DNA of 64,000 nucleotides from Mayamaea pseudoterrestris (taxonomy: Eukaryota > Bacillariophyta > Bacillariophyceae > Sellaphorales > Sellaphoraceae). The position numbers were made by a program, and so were the translations under genes. Numbering within the stretch: position 1 is the first letter of the stretch; every line of letters starts with the position of its first letter. Below are positions 44,237 to 54,688 of the stretch, in pieces. The notes under the pieces were generated by a model. It ran no database searches. It saw only the letters and a list, made by a program, of their open reading frames with translations, and was not told the origin of the DNA. The stretch covers positions 868,001 to 932,000 of the forward strand of contig BROI01000004.1 of the NCBI GenBank assembly GCA_027923505.1. The letters are read 5' to 3'.

Positions 44237-44988
44237 CGAGCCTGAATGCTAGTGCTTACCACGTCGTGTAGTACAATGCGGTGGGAGACTAATAGTTTAC
44301 TCTACCTTGACCACATTTACTCTACCGGTATATACGCTCGTCATTGCTTTCACTTACACCCGCTCTGGCAATTGGGGAATCGAGACTTTACTCGTTAATT
44401 GCCCGGTTGCATCGCTACGCCCTTGTAGATAAGCATCGAACTTTGTTCTTACATCAGCGAGTCTCGTTGTTCGCTCTGTGCTACGAGCGAGACTATTTGG
44501 TAATGCAGGAGCATGCTGTTCAGTCGCCACTTGTATTTCGGTGGTACAAATTGGTTCTTCCACCGCCGCTGCGCAGCTATTGTCGGCAAGTACCATAGCG
44601 TCATTCTTCTGCACTAGGAGAATCATTTTGAAGAATGTTTCGCGGGAGGATGTGGGATGATTGCGAAGCGATTGCGGCTTGAAAGTCTGTCGTTAGAATC
44701 GGAAAACAATAGTAAACACTTGATCTGGCCGTCAATTGATGTTGGTCCTTTTCAGTTATTCTCTCGTGATGATGGAAGCTACAGAAACAACCTTACAAGA
44801 TGCATTCAAATGCAATCTTTAGAATGGAAATGGGTCGCTAGGTTCTTGCTCGCGTTCTTCGCGTGCCGTCACGACGTCATCACTGACACCCTACGTCACA
44901 CTCCAGCAAAAAGTACGCTATATTTCTCAATCCGGGTTTCAGACGTTCGGTACTGCCACCCCAGAACCGCGCAACACACAAATCCACC
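44237..44988. other. Intergenic region, 752 bp, upstream of trehalose gene
   Basis: It contains TACCGGTA at 44323-44330 and a possible small minus-strand gene at 44354-44626. Two CRE-like sites lie shortly before the trehalose gene (CGACGTCA at 44872-44879 and ACGTCA at 44893-44898, about 110 and 90 bp before its ATG). Confidence 0.5.
44354..44626 (-). CDS. Possible small protein, 90 residues, unrecognised
   Basis: An ATG-initiated frame of 90 codons on the minus strand with balanced composition and a helical C-terminal part (LADVRTKFDAYLQ). A nearby alternative is a spliced form: a MHL exon ending at a GTAAGG donor in the trehalose leader region, joined in phase to AAG-AAT at a GTGCAG acceptor. 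I recognise no family. The opposite strand is also open here, so it may be chance. Confidence 0.22.
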   Translation of the reverse strand: MILLVQKNDAMVLADNSCAAAVEEPICTTEIQVATEQHAPALPNSLARSTERTTRLADVRTKFDAYLQGRSDATGQLTSKVSIPQLPERV

Positions 44989-47900
44989 ATGAGCGGTTCC
45001 GCCTCGTTGAACACGGACTTGGAGGCTGGTTTGGTAGCTAGCGCTACCTTTCGCGTCCGCTGCGAGCGATTGGGGCATGGTGAAAATGTTTATCTAGTGC
45101 CAGATGAGCCGCAGGGAATGGAAAAGGTGAGTTTTGACATGTTCCATGTTTGATTGTGTCTTGATTGGTATGATAGTGGCTCTTTCCTGCAAGTGCGGAT
45201 GCACGCGTTTGCACGGCTATGGGAAATTGAACTTATATTATTAAGACGCTTATGTTTCGATTAGATTGAATGAAACGGTGGTTCATGATCTTTTAGTTCG
45301 TCGCATTTCTCGAAGCATTCTGTCACGGAGGAAGTGTAGTCGCCTGCAAATTTTTTTAATTGATATCTTTTTTATTTAAAAACACAGAAGGTCCCTTTGT
45401 ATACGACGGCCGCGCAGTTTCCTTGGTACAAGACCGTCAGCCCCTTGACATTGACGCTTCCAGCTCGCAACATTCACGGCTCGCCACGCAAGGAGATTAA
45501 ATTTATCTATCGCTACGCCATTTTTAGAGCTGGAGTCTTTTATCGATGGGAGAATGCTATGGATGCTCCTACTACGACTACAAATGCAGATGGCATGCCC
45601 ATGGAAACGAGCGCTCCGCCACCGCCACCTCCCTCGTCGGCAGGCTTGATGCAGGTTGATATAACGAGTTCGCATGATGATACTCCGAAACCAACACTTG
45701 GAACACACTCGCTCCACTTGCATCTGTTGACGAATCGGGAAGCTTACGTAGTTTCCAACGTTCTCGGTTTGATAAAGACTGCCGGGAGCGATGTTGAGCA
45801 TGTTCCAGCTCCAACACGACCTGTGTACACACGCGCCGATGCCTTGCACTCGCGCTCCGCTAGTGCATTGGATAATGCCTCTGATCTAATTGGTGCGTCG
45901 CCGAAACCAACCGGCCCAGCTGGTACTGCGATGAGTACGCCAAGCACGCCGAGCGCCAGCCGCAAAAAGTCGGTGGGCTTTGCTCCGTGGCCACCGCATC
46001 ATAACACGGCAGCGACACCTACCAAGCAAGCAGTACATTTGAACTCGACGGACGGCTTGGTCGTAGTCAGCATTTTTCTGCCTGTCCTGTTACATCGGAC
46101 GACGGAGCCGTCAACTGCGGGTTCTTCAATGCCTTGTCAAGTAGTTTGGGTTGCCGAGTGGGACTATGAAATGCTTTTGAGCATGCAGACGCATTTGCGC
46201 GTGACAAGGGTCGGAGTGGTGCGCATTCCAGCGGGCATGACGAGCATTCCTCGCAAGGAGCGACCATTGGTCGAAGAGTGCTTGCGTGCGTTCCACTGCG
46301 TGCCAGTTTGGATCGAAAACAACTTGTTTTCGGAAATGTATGGAGGTTTCTGCAAGGGTGTACTATGGCCGGTGCTGCACAATGTGACTTCTGTGTACAC
46401 GCAAAAGTCGGACGATGATGACGACGTACTCATGGGTGAAGCTTTGAATCAGCCGCAGCATCAGCATCGTGGCGAGTACGATTCACAGTTTTCCGAATAT
46501 AGCCGGGACGACATTGAACAAGGGCCGCTGCATGGTGGACGAGGGCACGAAGCGCGACTATGGGGTGCTTACAATACGGTCAATCGCTTGTTTGCTGAGC
46601 GAGTAGTTCAATGCTTTAACGAAGGCGATTTGGTTTGGATTCACGGTTTTCATTTGCTCATCTTACCTTCGTACTTGACGCGCCGCATTCCCATGGCCAA
46701 GATTGGCATTTTTCTTCACACGCCTTTTCCAAGTTCAGAGATTTTTCGAACGGTTTGGTGCCGCGAAGATTTGCTGCGCGGCATGCTCAATGCCGACCAG
46801 GTTGGATTTCACTTGTTTGAATATGCTAGACATTTCTTAACGTCTTGCCGCCGACTGCTTGGGCTCAATTACGGCATGATTCCAGACTCGTCGGGCGGAC
46901 ATACATTGGCAGTTGACACGAATGGACGACATGTGGTCATTACATCCATTCACGCTGGTGTTGAACCGCCCATTCTTAACCAGATTCTTGCTCATCCGAG
47001 TACTATAGAAAAGTCGAAGACAATTCGCGATCGTTATGAAGGCAAGACAATCATTTGCGGCATTGATCGATTGGAGTCGCTGAAGGGCATTCCACTCAAG
47101 CTTTTGGGATTGGAGCGGTTTTTGCAGCGGCGGCCCGAATGGGTGGGGCGAATTGTGCTCATTCAAGTTGGTATCTCTGCCCCAGAGCGCGGTGAGGACT
47201 ACCATAATGCGAAGGCGGAAATCAGTAAGCTTGTTCAAAAGATAAACGGTATCTGGCCAGGCACTGTTCAGTTTCAAGAATGCCAAGAAGCTGAGATGCG
47301 CTTGCCACAGCGAGTGGCGCTGCTACGAGCATCGGACGTTATTGTCATGACAACGATTAGAGACGGACTGAACTTGTTTCCACTAGAATTCACGATTGCG
47401 CATCATGATGCACTGAAGGAGTATACGCCACCTGGAGTCACGCCGCGGAAGCGAGGCATGTGTATCCTTTCCGAATTTTCGAGCTGCACGCGAGTGATGA
47501 GAGGAGCTCTGCATATTAATCCTTGGAAGATATCGGAGATTGCCAATGCCTTTCACCAAGCGCTGAACATGTCCGAGGAGGAACGTTTGCGCCGGATCAG
47601 CATTGCATCGGAGTTTGTGACTAGGGTGACGACGCAGCGTTGGGCCTTAGCCGTAATGCTTGATTTAAAGGGCGTAAACAAGAATCTCAATCCGGCGCAT
47701 TACTCCGGCGCAGGTCTCGGACTTGGATATCGCCTGCTGGGCATGGACATGGGTTTTCTTTCGCTCGATACAAACGTAGTCGTCAAGGCGTACAAGAATG
47801 CTCGCGCCAGGCTAATTCTGATGGATTATGGCGGTACTATCGTCAACAACGATAATGTAAGTGCATCGGGTCGACTTTGCCCCTATACAATATACCTATT

Positions 47901-49088
47901 TCCACATCCCCTTACGAATAACATGTTGTTTTACAGCTGGACAATCTTACGAGATTTCAAATGGTAAAGGAAAGGAGCGCGCCGTCGGAACCTACTAATC
48001 ACATGCTTCAAGTCATCAAGGAATTATGCGAAGACAAGCGCAATACAGTGTTCATCGTGAGCGGCAAGGAGCGACACTCGTTGACTAAGTCACTTGGAGG
48101 CATTCCTAACCTTGGCCTCGCAGCGGAGCATGGTATGTTTATCTCCTGGCCGACGAGTAAGGCGAATGTCAAGCGTCGGTGGGAGACGCTCGTACCTGAA
48201 ACGGATCGCACTTGGCGTTCTCTTGCCATGTCGATTATGGAAGTGTACGCTTCACGAACCCATGGAAGCTATATTGAAGAGACTGAAATGAAGGTATTGT
48301 GGCAATATCGCGACGCCGATACCGAGTTTGGATCTCTGCAAGCGAAGGAATTGGAGGATCACTTGTCGAAATATTTGCGAAGTTTTCCGGTCGACATTCT
48401 TCATGGTGGCGTCAAGGAGGGCGGTTACGTCGAGGTTCGCCCGAAGGGAGTCAACAAGGGTGTTTTAGCAATGCGTGTCCTCAAGCGATTTCCTGATATT
48501 GCTCAGAAGGATAGAGTCGACTTTGCGTTAATATTAGGTGACGACCACTGCGATGAACCCATGCTTTCCGTCATGCGACAGGTAGGTCGTCGAGTGTCCT
48601 CGGCTCGTCGAGCTATGCGGGGAGAGGAGCCTCTACCAGATTTATCAGCTAATATTCAGCTGGTAGACGTTTCTCCATGCGACCCGTACGTGTCACCCGA
48701 TATGTCTGTATTTACAGCTACTGTGGGAAAGAAGCCAAGCGCTGCAGCCAATTACTTGCACGATGTGGACGAAGTACAGGAGCTTTTGGAGAGTTTGGTA
48801 AAGGTGTCAACAAGAGACCAGCGATACTACTCTTCGGTGGATCTTCGCTCATATACAAGCACGCAGCTATCATTTGGTAATCTGTCGCTCTCGCATGATC
48901 AGAATGCTAGTCCAGCGGGATTGGGCGTAGAGTTTAGCGGTCTGGCGAAGTCTATTAGCATGGGTCAGCATATGCATGCCGCCACGGGCGCGGAAACCTT
49001 TCGAGGTAGACGGGTGAGTGCGAATCTGAATGACTTTCTTTCACCGATTGAAGACGCTGAAGAAGAGGAAGACGCTGTTTTCTTTTAG
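44989..49088 (+). CDS. CBM20-trehalose-6-phosphate synthase/phosphatase fusion
   Basis: Three exons, 44989-45126, 45388-47856 and 47937-49088, encode about 1252 residues. Residues 20-100 form a starch-binding CBM20-like domain (FRVRCERLGHGENVYLVP ... PRKEIKFIYRYAI), split by the first intron. The GT20 synthase follows with VWIENNLFSEMYGGFCKGVLWP, GDLVWIHGFHLLILPSYL, GIFLHTPFPSSEIFR and IVMTTIRDGLNLFPLEF, as in UDP-glucose-dependent TPS. The third part is a HAD phosphatase: LILMDYGGTIVNNDN (a DYGGT version of the DxDGT start), then VFIVSGKERH and LGDDHCDEPM. Together it would make and dephosphorylate trehalose-6-phosphate. The first HAD Asp (in MDYGG) is present but the second, catalytic acid/base position is Gly, so phosphatase activity is uncertain. 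The tail is Ser-rich and acidic. Confidence 0.93.
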
Positions 49089-49377
49089 CAAACGGGAGAT
49101 GTATCAAGGTGCTCGGCGATAATTTATGATAATGCGTGCAAGCCGATACGATAGATTGTTTTTACATATACAGCTATGCATGCCTGGCACAGGTGGACGT
49201 TTATCTACTAGTTAGTTTAAATCCGACACAGCATGAAATAAGCTTTATGTTTTTTTATTGAAAATATGCATGAGTGGTCACTTGTGTATGTGTATTTCTC
49301 CTGGGGTTGTCTGTGTTGAAAGACTGAAACAAAGCGTATGATTTGCTTTCTTGCACTTTCTTGTTCGCCATTGCGTC

Positions 49378-51042
49378 TCAAGGTGACTGCATGCGACGTT
49401 TCTTGCTGCTTCCTGCCGTTTGGTTGCCAAGCGCCGTATCGACGAGTTTTTCGTCGTGGACTCCATAGGTCGTCATCTCGGGATGAGTCGCTGCAAACGC
49501 ACTTCTTGTCGAACCCGGCGTCACGCTAGGAATCAAGTCGTAGTATCCGCTGGAAGCTGGAGTGTCACATGGCGTGGATCCATCCTCAGTCGGGACACGC
49601 GGAGTTCGAAGACCACCTAATTTTGAAGCCCCGCCATGGCCGCGCAAATAAGAATCAAAGTCCGAAAGTGGCAAAGGACTAACCATGTCACGGCGAGCGG
49701 CAGATGCGCTCTTGCTAAGCCCACTGTTCTTCTTGCGGCCAATCTTGACAGTCACAGTTGCTCCCACAACGTCGCCGTCCACACCGCCGTGAACATTATC
49801 ATAGTCATCATCTTGCTTGACAATGGCGAGTTCAATCGAACGTCGATTGTGCAAACCCATGCCTGCAAGATGCACACTGACCCAGCCATTCGACCACTTT
49901 TCGACAATGCCTTGTTGATGCTTCATGGGGCCTGCCAGGATGGACACGAGCTTGCCGCGCCACTGATCAGAGGGAATCATGCTGAGCAAAAAGTACGGCG
50001 ACTCGGCGTGCGTTTCAGCCAACTTGCTGGCCCGACGGCCGCGTGGCGTTTTGGTGAGCAGCTCCGCACTGGTCAATGGCGATGGAACGAGCTTGGACGA
50101 CGCCAACGTGGCAGCCTTGTCCGTGTTGGAATGTTGCAGCTGCGACAAAGGCCACTGTTGTTGCTTTTCCTTGGAGTTGGCTGCCTTGCTGCGTCGGGCA
50201 AACGACGTTTCGCCGCTCACTCGCTGTACGCCAACACCATGACTCACAGCAGTCGTTGAAGAGTGCAAGTTGCAGAAACTTGTCCCTTCGACTGCCACAT
50301 AGGCGCAGGAGCGTCCGCGCGTCGTGGTAGCCTTGCAGCAAACTTGGTGCAAAAGGCCCGTGAATCGCTTGTCCTGGCGATGCATATTGGCGGCGCTTGA
50401 CGTGTTTGTTTCCTCTGCTGGTTCCGCCAATCGCGGCGCACCCCCGACTTGAGTCTGATGCATCTTGCAGTAAACTTGACCCTTGGGACAGTACCGACGG
50501 CAGGGTGCATTGTTGCGAGCCATGCTGCCCCGACACACCCCCGTGGTTTCCTCCGAGCATCCAGCGACCGACTCGCTACTACTGCCCAAGGTTGACAGGT
50601 CGGATGGCGATTCCTCATCTGCTGCTGCGGCAGCATCAATGGTAAGATCAATGTCTGTATTTTTGAGCGTTGGAGGAACATGCGCAAACGACCGCGCGTG
50701 GAGCGATAACAGTGACAGCTTGGCATCATGTTCCTGCTCAATCCGAGGCAAGAGCGGCAGTAACGTCTGCGGAACTCGCGCGTAGTAGCGATAATGATCA
50801 TCCAAGCGCGACGGTACTGTCGAAGCAGTAGTGGTAGCTGGAGAACCGGATGACGCAGCCTGAATGAGGGCGAGAGCGGCCAAGGTTTCGTCGGCGCTTG
50901 GAATTGACTCATTTTTGTGCCATGCGGGTGAAACTCCTGCTGCTGCGAGTGAGGAGTGCGAGGTGATTCGCTTCTTCAATGGCAGCGATCCTCGACGATG
51001 GTGCAGCTGACGCTCGGGAAGGACAATAGCTCGGATATCCAT
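49378..51042 (-). CDS. Cysteine-cluster protein with KOW-like segment
   Basis: Single exon, 554 residues from ATG 51042, the first ATG in the frame. Two similar cysteine clusters are visible. One is CRGSMARNNAPCRRYC...YCKMH; the other is CCKATTTRGRSCAYV...FCNLH. Both follow a C-(x)9-12-C-(x)8-C-x2-H spacing typical of a small zinc-binding module seen in diatom proteins. A later segment, GKLVSILAGPMKHQQGIVEK, resembles a KOW motif (RNA/ribosome-binding turn). The rest is Ser/Thr/Ala-rich, and the C-terminus is basic (SSKKRRMQSP), as in a nuclear signal. I cannot name the family. A nuclear, nucleic-acid-related role is an inference from the two motifs. Confidence 0.65.
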   Translation of the reverse strand: MDIRAIVLPERQLHHRRGSLPLKKRITSHSSLAAAGVSPAWHKNESIPSADETLAALALIQAASSGSPATTTASTVPSRLDDHYRYYARVPQTLLPLLPRIEQEHDAKLSLLSLHARSFAHVPPTLKNTDIDLTIDAAAAADEESPSDLSTLGSSSESVAGCSEETTGVCRGSMARNNAPCRRYCPKGQVYCKMHQTQVGGAPRLAEPAEETNTSSAANMHRQDKRFTGLLHQVCCKATTTRGRSCAYVAVEGTSFCNLHSSTTAVSHGVGVQRVSGETSFARRSKAANSKEKQQQWPLSQLQHSNTDKAATLASSKLVPSPLTSAELLTKTPRGRRASKLAETHAESPYFLLSMIPSDQWRGKLVSILAGPMKHQQGIVEKWSNGWVSVHLAGMGLHNRRSIELAIVKQDDDYDNVHGGVDGDVVGATVTVKIGRKKNSGLSKSASAARRDMVSPLPLSDFDSYLRGHGGASKLGGLRTPRVPTEDGSTPCDTPASSGYYDLIPSVTPGSTRSAFAATHPEMTTYGVHDEKLVDTALGNQTAGSSKKRRMQSP

Positions 51043-51897
51043 GTTGTTGGTAGAATGGTTGCTTGGAGTAGGCGGGCAAAATGAGAATGGCAAGGAATGG
51101 AGCTGAATCTCGTCGTTGAATATTGACTGTCAATATGCAATCCAAGCAAGCTGTAGCAGCAACAAAATGAGGCAGCTGCGACAAGACTAATGGAGCGTTC
51201 AATGCGTTGACAGACAGTGGTGCAGTCTTACGCCGTCGTCGGTTGAGCTCCTTCACTGCAAAAGCTGGGAGCTTGATGCGCGTGTATGTGGAAGTGAGCG
51301 TGCGTTTTAGTCTCCGCAAAGATTCGAATGATGTAATGGACGAAGGAGGAAACGGATGCTTTGAGTAATGTAGAGCGAGATAATCTTTCTGTAGGATAGC
51401 AAGACGAAGTGAGCCAAGACAATAATTTGAGGTGGCAGGCAACCCTGGATACGGTGCAGCGGTCAATGAGCCTCCCGTTCGCTCTCAAGGCTTTCCAATT
51501 CCATTTGTTCCGTCAAAACCAAGCAAGGTGCGCCGTACATTTTTACAATGCGTTCTCTCTCATGCCGTTCATGCAAGTCTAAGTCGTCAAGCACTTACCA
51601 CTGACTGATTGGAGAGGACAAAGGACAATGCATACGTAACCTTTCAACTGCTGCATAACTGCGTGCAGTCAAAATCAACCAAGCAGCAGCGAGCAGTGAT
51701 GGGAAAAGGATCAAGCATCTCCGGTCACGCATCACGTGTCTGCACGCGGCGGAAAGTGGAATCGCTCCCATTGGCTGCTTGGAAACGAGCGATCCATGAC
51801 GTCGATGCTGCATCCACCGGATACGTTCTTGTCGTAGCGTTACACATGACGTCATTTTTTGTCGTAGCGCAACTCCTTCAGCACTCGCCTCGCCACC
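51043..51897. promoter_or_regulatory. Divergent upstream region, 855 bp, with CRE site
   Basis: It separates the cysteine-cluster gene (minus) from the WW-glycosyltransferase gene (plus). A full palindromic CRE, TGACGTCA, lies at 51847-51854, 44 bp before the glycosyltransferase ATG. It is flanked on both sides by a direct repeat TTGTCGTAGCG, and TGACGTCG occurs about 50 bp further upstream. Frames on both strands here show no recognisable protein. Confidence 0.5.
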
Positions 51898-53142
51898 ATG
51901 GCGTTCATCCTCAAAACGAGTCATTCATTTCGCTCCATCATTTCCACCATGTCCGACTCTAGCGGCTCTGAATCACTTCCACTTCCCAATGGATGGAGCA
52001 AGGGATTTTCCAAGTCGCAGAATCGTCCATTCTACTTTCATGAAGCGACAAAGACGACGCAGTGGCACTTTCCGACGGCTTCCGAAGCGCTCGATCCTAG
52101 TAAAGCCAAGCAGCGCGTCCAAGCGAACATTGAACGAGAGGAAAGCAAGAGAAAACAGCAAGGAAACAATAATAGTCATGATGGAAAGCGACTGCGCGTT
52201 GAAACTAGCGGTGACTCTTCGTTGTTTGATCTCGCCGATAAAACCAACGTTGCAATCATTGTCCCTTTTCGAGACTTGCATACAGAGCAAAAGCGGTCGG
52301 CACACTTGAAACAATTCGTTCCACACATGCATTCATTCTTGGCAAAACTTAAAGCATCTGGCAAAGTCTCCAACTATCACATTTACATCATTGAACAATC
52401 CGACGATCAACGCAAATTCAATCGAGGCAAGCTCCTCAACATTGGTTTTGATTTGGCGCGCAAGGCGCAGCGCAAGCACGACGTTTTCATTTTTCACGAC
52501 GTTGACTTGTTGCCGCAAAATGACTTGCTCGTTTGGTACAGCAAGTTTCCAGTCAAGCCGCTACACATTGCTCGCGTCTGGGATCGCTACTCGAACAATC
52601 CAAAATACTTTGGAGGCGTCGTTAGCTTTTCGGCGAGTGACTACAAGCGAATCAACGGATATCCCAATACTGTGAGTATACGAGTGATGGCTTGTCGTTT
52701 TGTGACTACAGGCAGCAGTAATCAATCATGTCACGTCGAAATTTAAGGTACTCACAGCAATTGCAATCTACCACGTTTGACATGACCACAGTTTTGGGGC
52801 TGGGGCGGCGAGGACGATGAAATGCAGCGACGACTCGAGCGGCTGGGCATTCAGTTTGACATGCCTGACAAGGGCACGCTTGTCGACTTGGAGCAAATGG
52901 ATTTGACGCAAAAGCTGGCCTTTTTGCGCGAGCACAAGTCGTGGAAGTGCATGGTCAAGTGGGAGGCGGCCGATGAGCACGCCGCAACGTGGAAGACGAA
53001 TGGTTTAGCGGATCTTCAGTATCAGCTACTGGAAACAAGGCCGTTGAATGAGCAAAAAACTGCCACCATGTATATGGTTGATGTGCAACTCAATGGCACT
53101 CATTGGGCGAACGACAAGGCTGGAGTTGACTGGGTGGGGTAG
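51898..53142 (+). CDS. WW-domain beta-1,4-galactosyltransferase-like protein (GT7)
   Basis: Two exons, 51898-52671 and 52792-53142, encode 374 residues (phase 0 intron). The start at 51898 lies in GCCACCATGG; a second ATG is at 51949. A WW domain occupies about residues 26-58 (LPNGWSKGFSKSQNRPFYF ... TTQWHFP). After a charged linker comes a GT7-like glycosyltransferase domain: NVAIIVPFRDLHTEQKR, RGKLLNIGFDLA, the metal-binding DVD in IFHDVDLLPQND, FGGVVSFSASDYKRINGYPN, then FWGWGGEDDEMQRRL across the intron. The catalytic motifs are complete. There is no clear ER signal or membrane anchor, unlike Golgi galactosyltransferases, so the location is open. The N-terminal extension could be a weak targeting peptide. 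Confidence 0.85.
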
Positions 53143-53313
53143 GCGGGCGCCGAATGGATCACTGAAACACTACTAATAGATGCGAGGGCTGTTTTGTCGC
53201 CAAAGGCGTTTGATGCACAAAGCCACATTTTTTGTACTGAATCAATAGTATTGTAAAATAATGCTATGTGTTGAAATTACTGCTCGAAAACTAATATTGT
53301 ACTTGATCCGTGT

Positions 53314-53329
53314 GCCATTGAGAAATGGC
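53314..53329 (-). terminator. Histone-type 3' stem-loop of H2A
   Basis: On the minus strand the sequence GCCATTTCTCAATGGC forms a perfect 6-bp stem with a 4-nt loop (TCTC), 37 nt after the H2A stop. Its shape equals the replication-dependent histone mRNA 3' hairpin that binds SLBP. A matching hairpin follows H2B. It is preceded by ACC and followed by ACAC, exactly as at the H2B site. Confidence 0.75.
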
Positions 53330-53365
53330 GGTTATTTATTATGTTTTGGTCGTCTCTTGATGAGC

Positions 53366-53938
53366 TTAGTAGTCCTGCGACTGACTCTTGCCACCCTTTG
53401 CTCCAGCAATGGCCTTTCCAGTGCTCTTAGGCAACAAGATTTGGTGAATACTAGGGAGCACTCCACCCGATGCAATGGTTACGCTGCCGAGGAGCTTGTT
53501 GAGCTCCTCGTCGTTCTTGATCGCCAATGTTAGGTGGCGGGGAACGATGCGTGACTTCTTGTTGTCGCGAGCGGCGTTGCCAGCAAGCTCCAGGATCTCG
53601 GCGCACAAGTACTCGAGGACAGCAGCGAGGTAGACGGGAGCGCCAGCACCCATGCGGGTGGCGTACTTGCCCTGGCGCAAGTAGCGGCCGATACGACCGA
53701 CGGGGAACTGCAATCCTGCCTTGCTTGACGAAGTCGTCGACTTCTTCTCTCCACGGCCTCCCTTGCCCTTTCCCTTGCCTCCGGTAGTTGCTGCTGTATC
53801 AAGAGGAAGACGTAAATGGTAAGATATTCTGTTCGGTGTCAAGCGCTCGCGTATTTTTGTCGACTTGTCGTTCGACTCAATCATTCACTTGGATAAACTC
53901 GTTCCTTCATTCAGACATCACTTACCCTTTCCGCTCAT
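53366..53938 (-). CDS. Histone H2A (H2A.X-type C-terminus)
   Basis: Two exons on the minus strand, 53926-53938 and 53366-53793, encode 146 residues. The 13-nt first exon (MSGK plus one base) joins in phase 1 to [13 protein letters not shown]. The histone fold is complete: [60 protein letters not shown], and [20 protein letters not shown]. The end, SQSQDY, carries the S-Q-(D/E)-aromatic motif that DNA-damage kinases phosphorylate in H2A.X. It is divergently paired with H2B, 390 bp between starts, and followed by a histone stem-loop. The pairing and hairpin point to S-phase expression. Whether the organism has another H2A without the SQ motif cannot be seen here. Confidence 0.97.
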
Positions 53939-54328
53939 GTTGATAGTGGTTTCGTAGTTGGTGAGTGTGTAATCGTTTGCGTCTGCGATGCTTTTTGTGA
54001 GAGAATCCCATGTTGGAGAGGATGGACGAGGCCGAAACCTTCAGGACTACTTTAGCTTCTCGGGTTCGAAACGGACGAGCCAAAAGCCGACTTACTTAAG
54101 CCCAGCTCCCATGCGAGCGAGCCAGGATCTTGAAACGTTCGAAATCAATGACATTCTTTAGCCTTTTATCTGAAAGTAAGTGGGTTTTGTACCATGATCC
54201 ATTGGTAAGTTTTGCACGTAGAAATCTGTTCGTCGTGACATTTCGACCTTACCCACAAAAAGCAGCAGCATCCAAGCCTCTTCGCATCCTCTCATCCAAC
54301 TACCAAAACAAACCACCAACTCGCAACC
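53939..54328. promoter_or_regulatory. Divergent H2A/H2B promoter region
   Basis: 390 bp between the two histone start codons. The head-to-head arrangement is the classic one for co-regulated H2A/H2B pairs. I see no certain named element in it, so the promoter role is inferred from layout. Confidence 0.5.
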
Positions 54329-54688
54329 ATGGCAAAGACACCATCCAAGCAATCCGCCAAGGCACCCAAGAAGGCTGGCGAGACCAAGAAGCGTAACAAG
54401 CGTACCGAATCGTACAGCTCCTACATCTACAAGGTCTTGAAGCAGGTCCACCCTGACACTGGTATCTCCAAGAAGGGCATGTCCATCATGAACTCGTTCA
54501 TTAATGACATTTTTGAGCGCATTGCCGGAGAGGCTGGCAAGCTTGCCACCTACAATAAGAAGGCGACGCTCAGCAGCCGCGAGATCCAGACGGCAGTCCG
54601 CCTCATGCTCCCCGGTGAGCTTGCCAAGCATGCTGTCAGTGAAGGTACCAAGGCAGTCACCAAGTTCTCGTCCAATACAAGCTCGTAA
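54329..54688 (+). CDS. Histone H2B
   Basis: Single exon, 119 residues. The Lys/Ala/Pro-rich tail ([18 protein letters not shown]) leads into the histone fold: [78 protein letters not shown], and TKAVTKFSS. Length and core are canonical. The lysine in AVTKFSS is the usual monoubiquitination site of H2B (human K120, yeast K123). It pairs head-to-head with H2A and is followed by a histone stem-loop. Confidence 0.98.
   Translation: MAKTPSKQSAKAPKKAGETKKRNKRTESYSSYIYKVLKQVHPDTGISKKGMSIMNSFINDIFERIAGEAGKLATYNKKATLSSREIQTAVRLMLPGELAKHAVSEGTKAVTKFSSNTSS

Noticed and set aside
50909-51466. 185-codon minus-strand frame over the cysteine-cluster gene's leader
   Set aside because: It overlaps the real start in another frame and has leader-like composition without domain content.
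51609-51962. 117-codon plus-strand frame before the glycosyltransferase
   Set aside because: It runs into the real gene in a different frame, and its start lies in likely promoter DNA.
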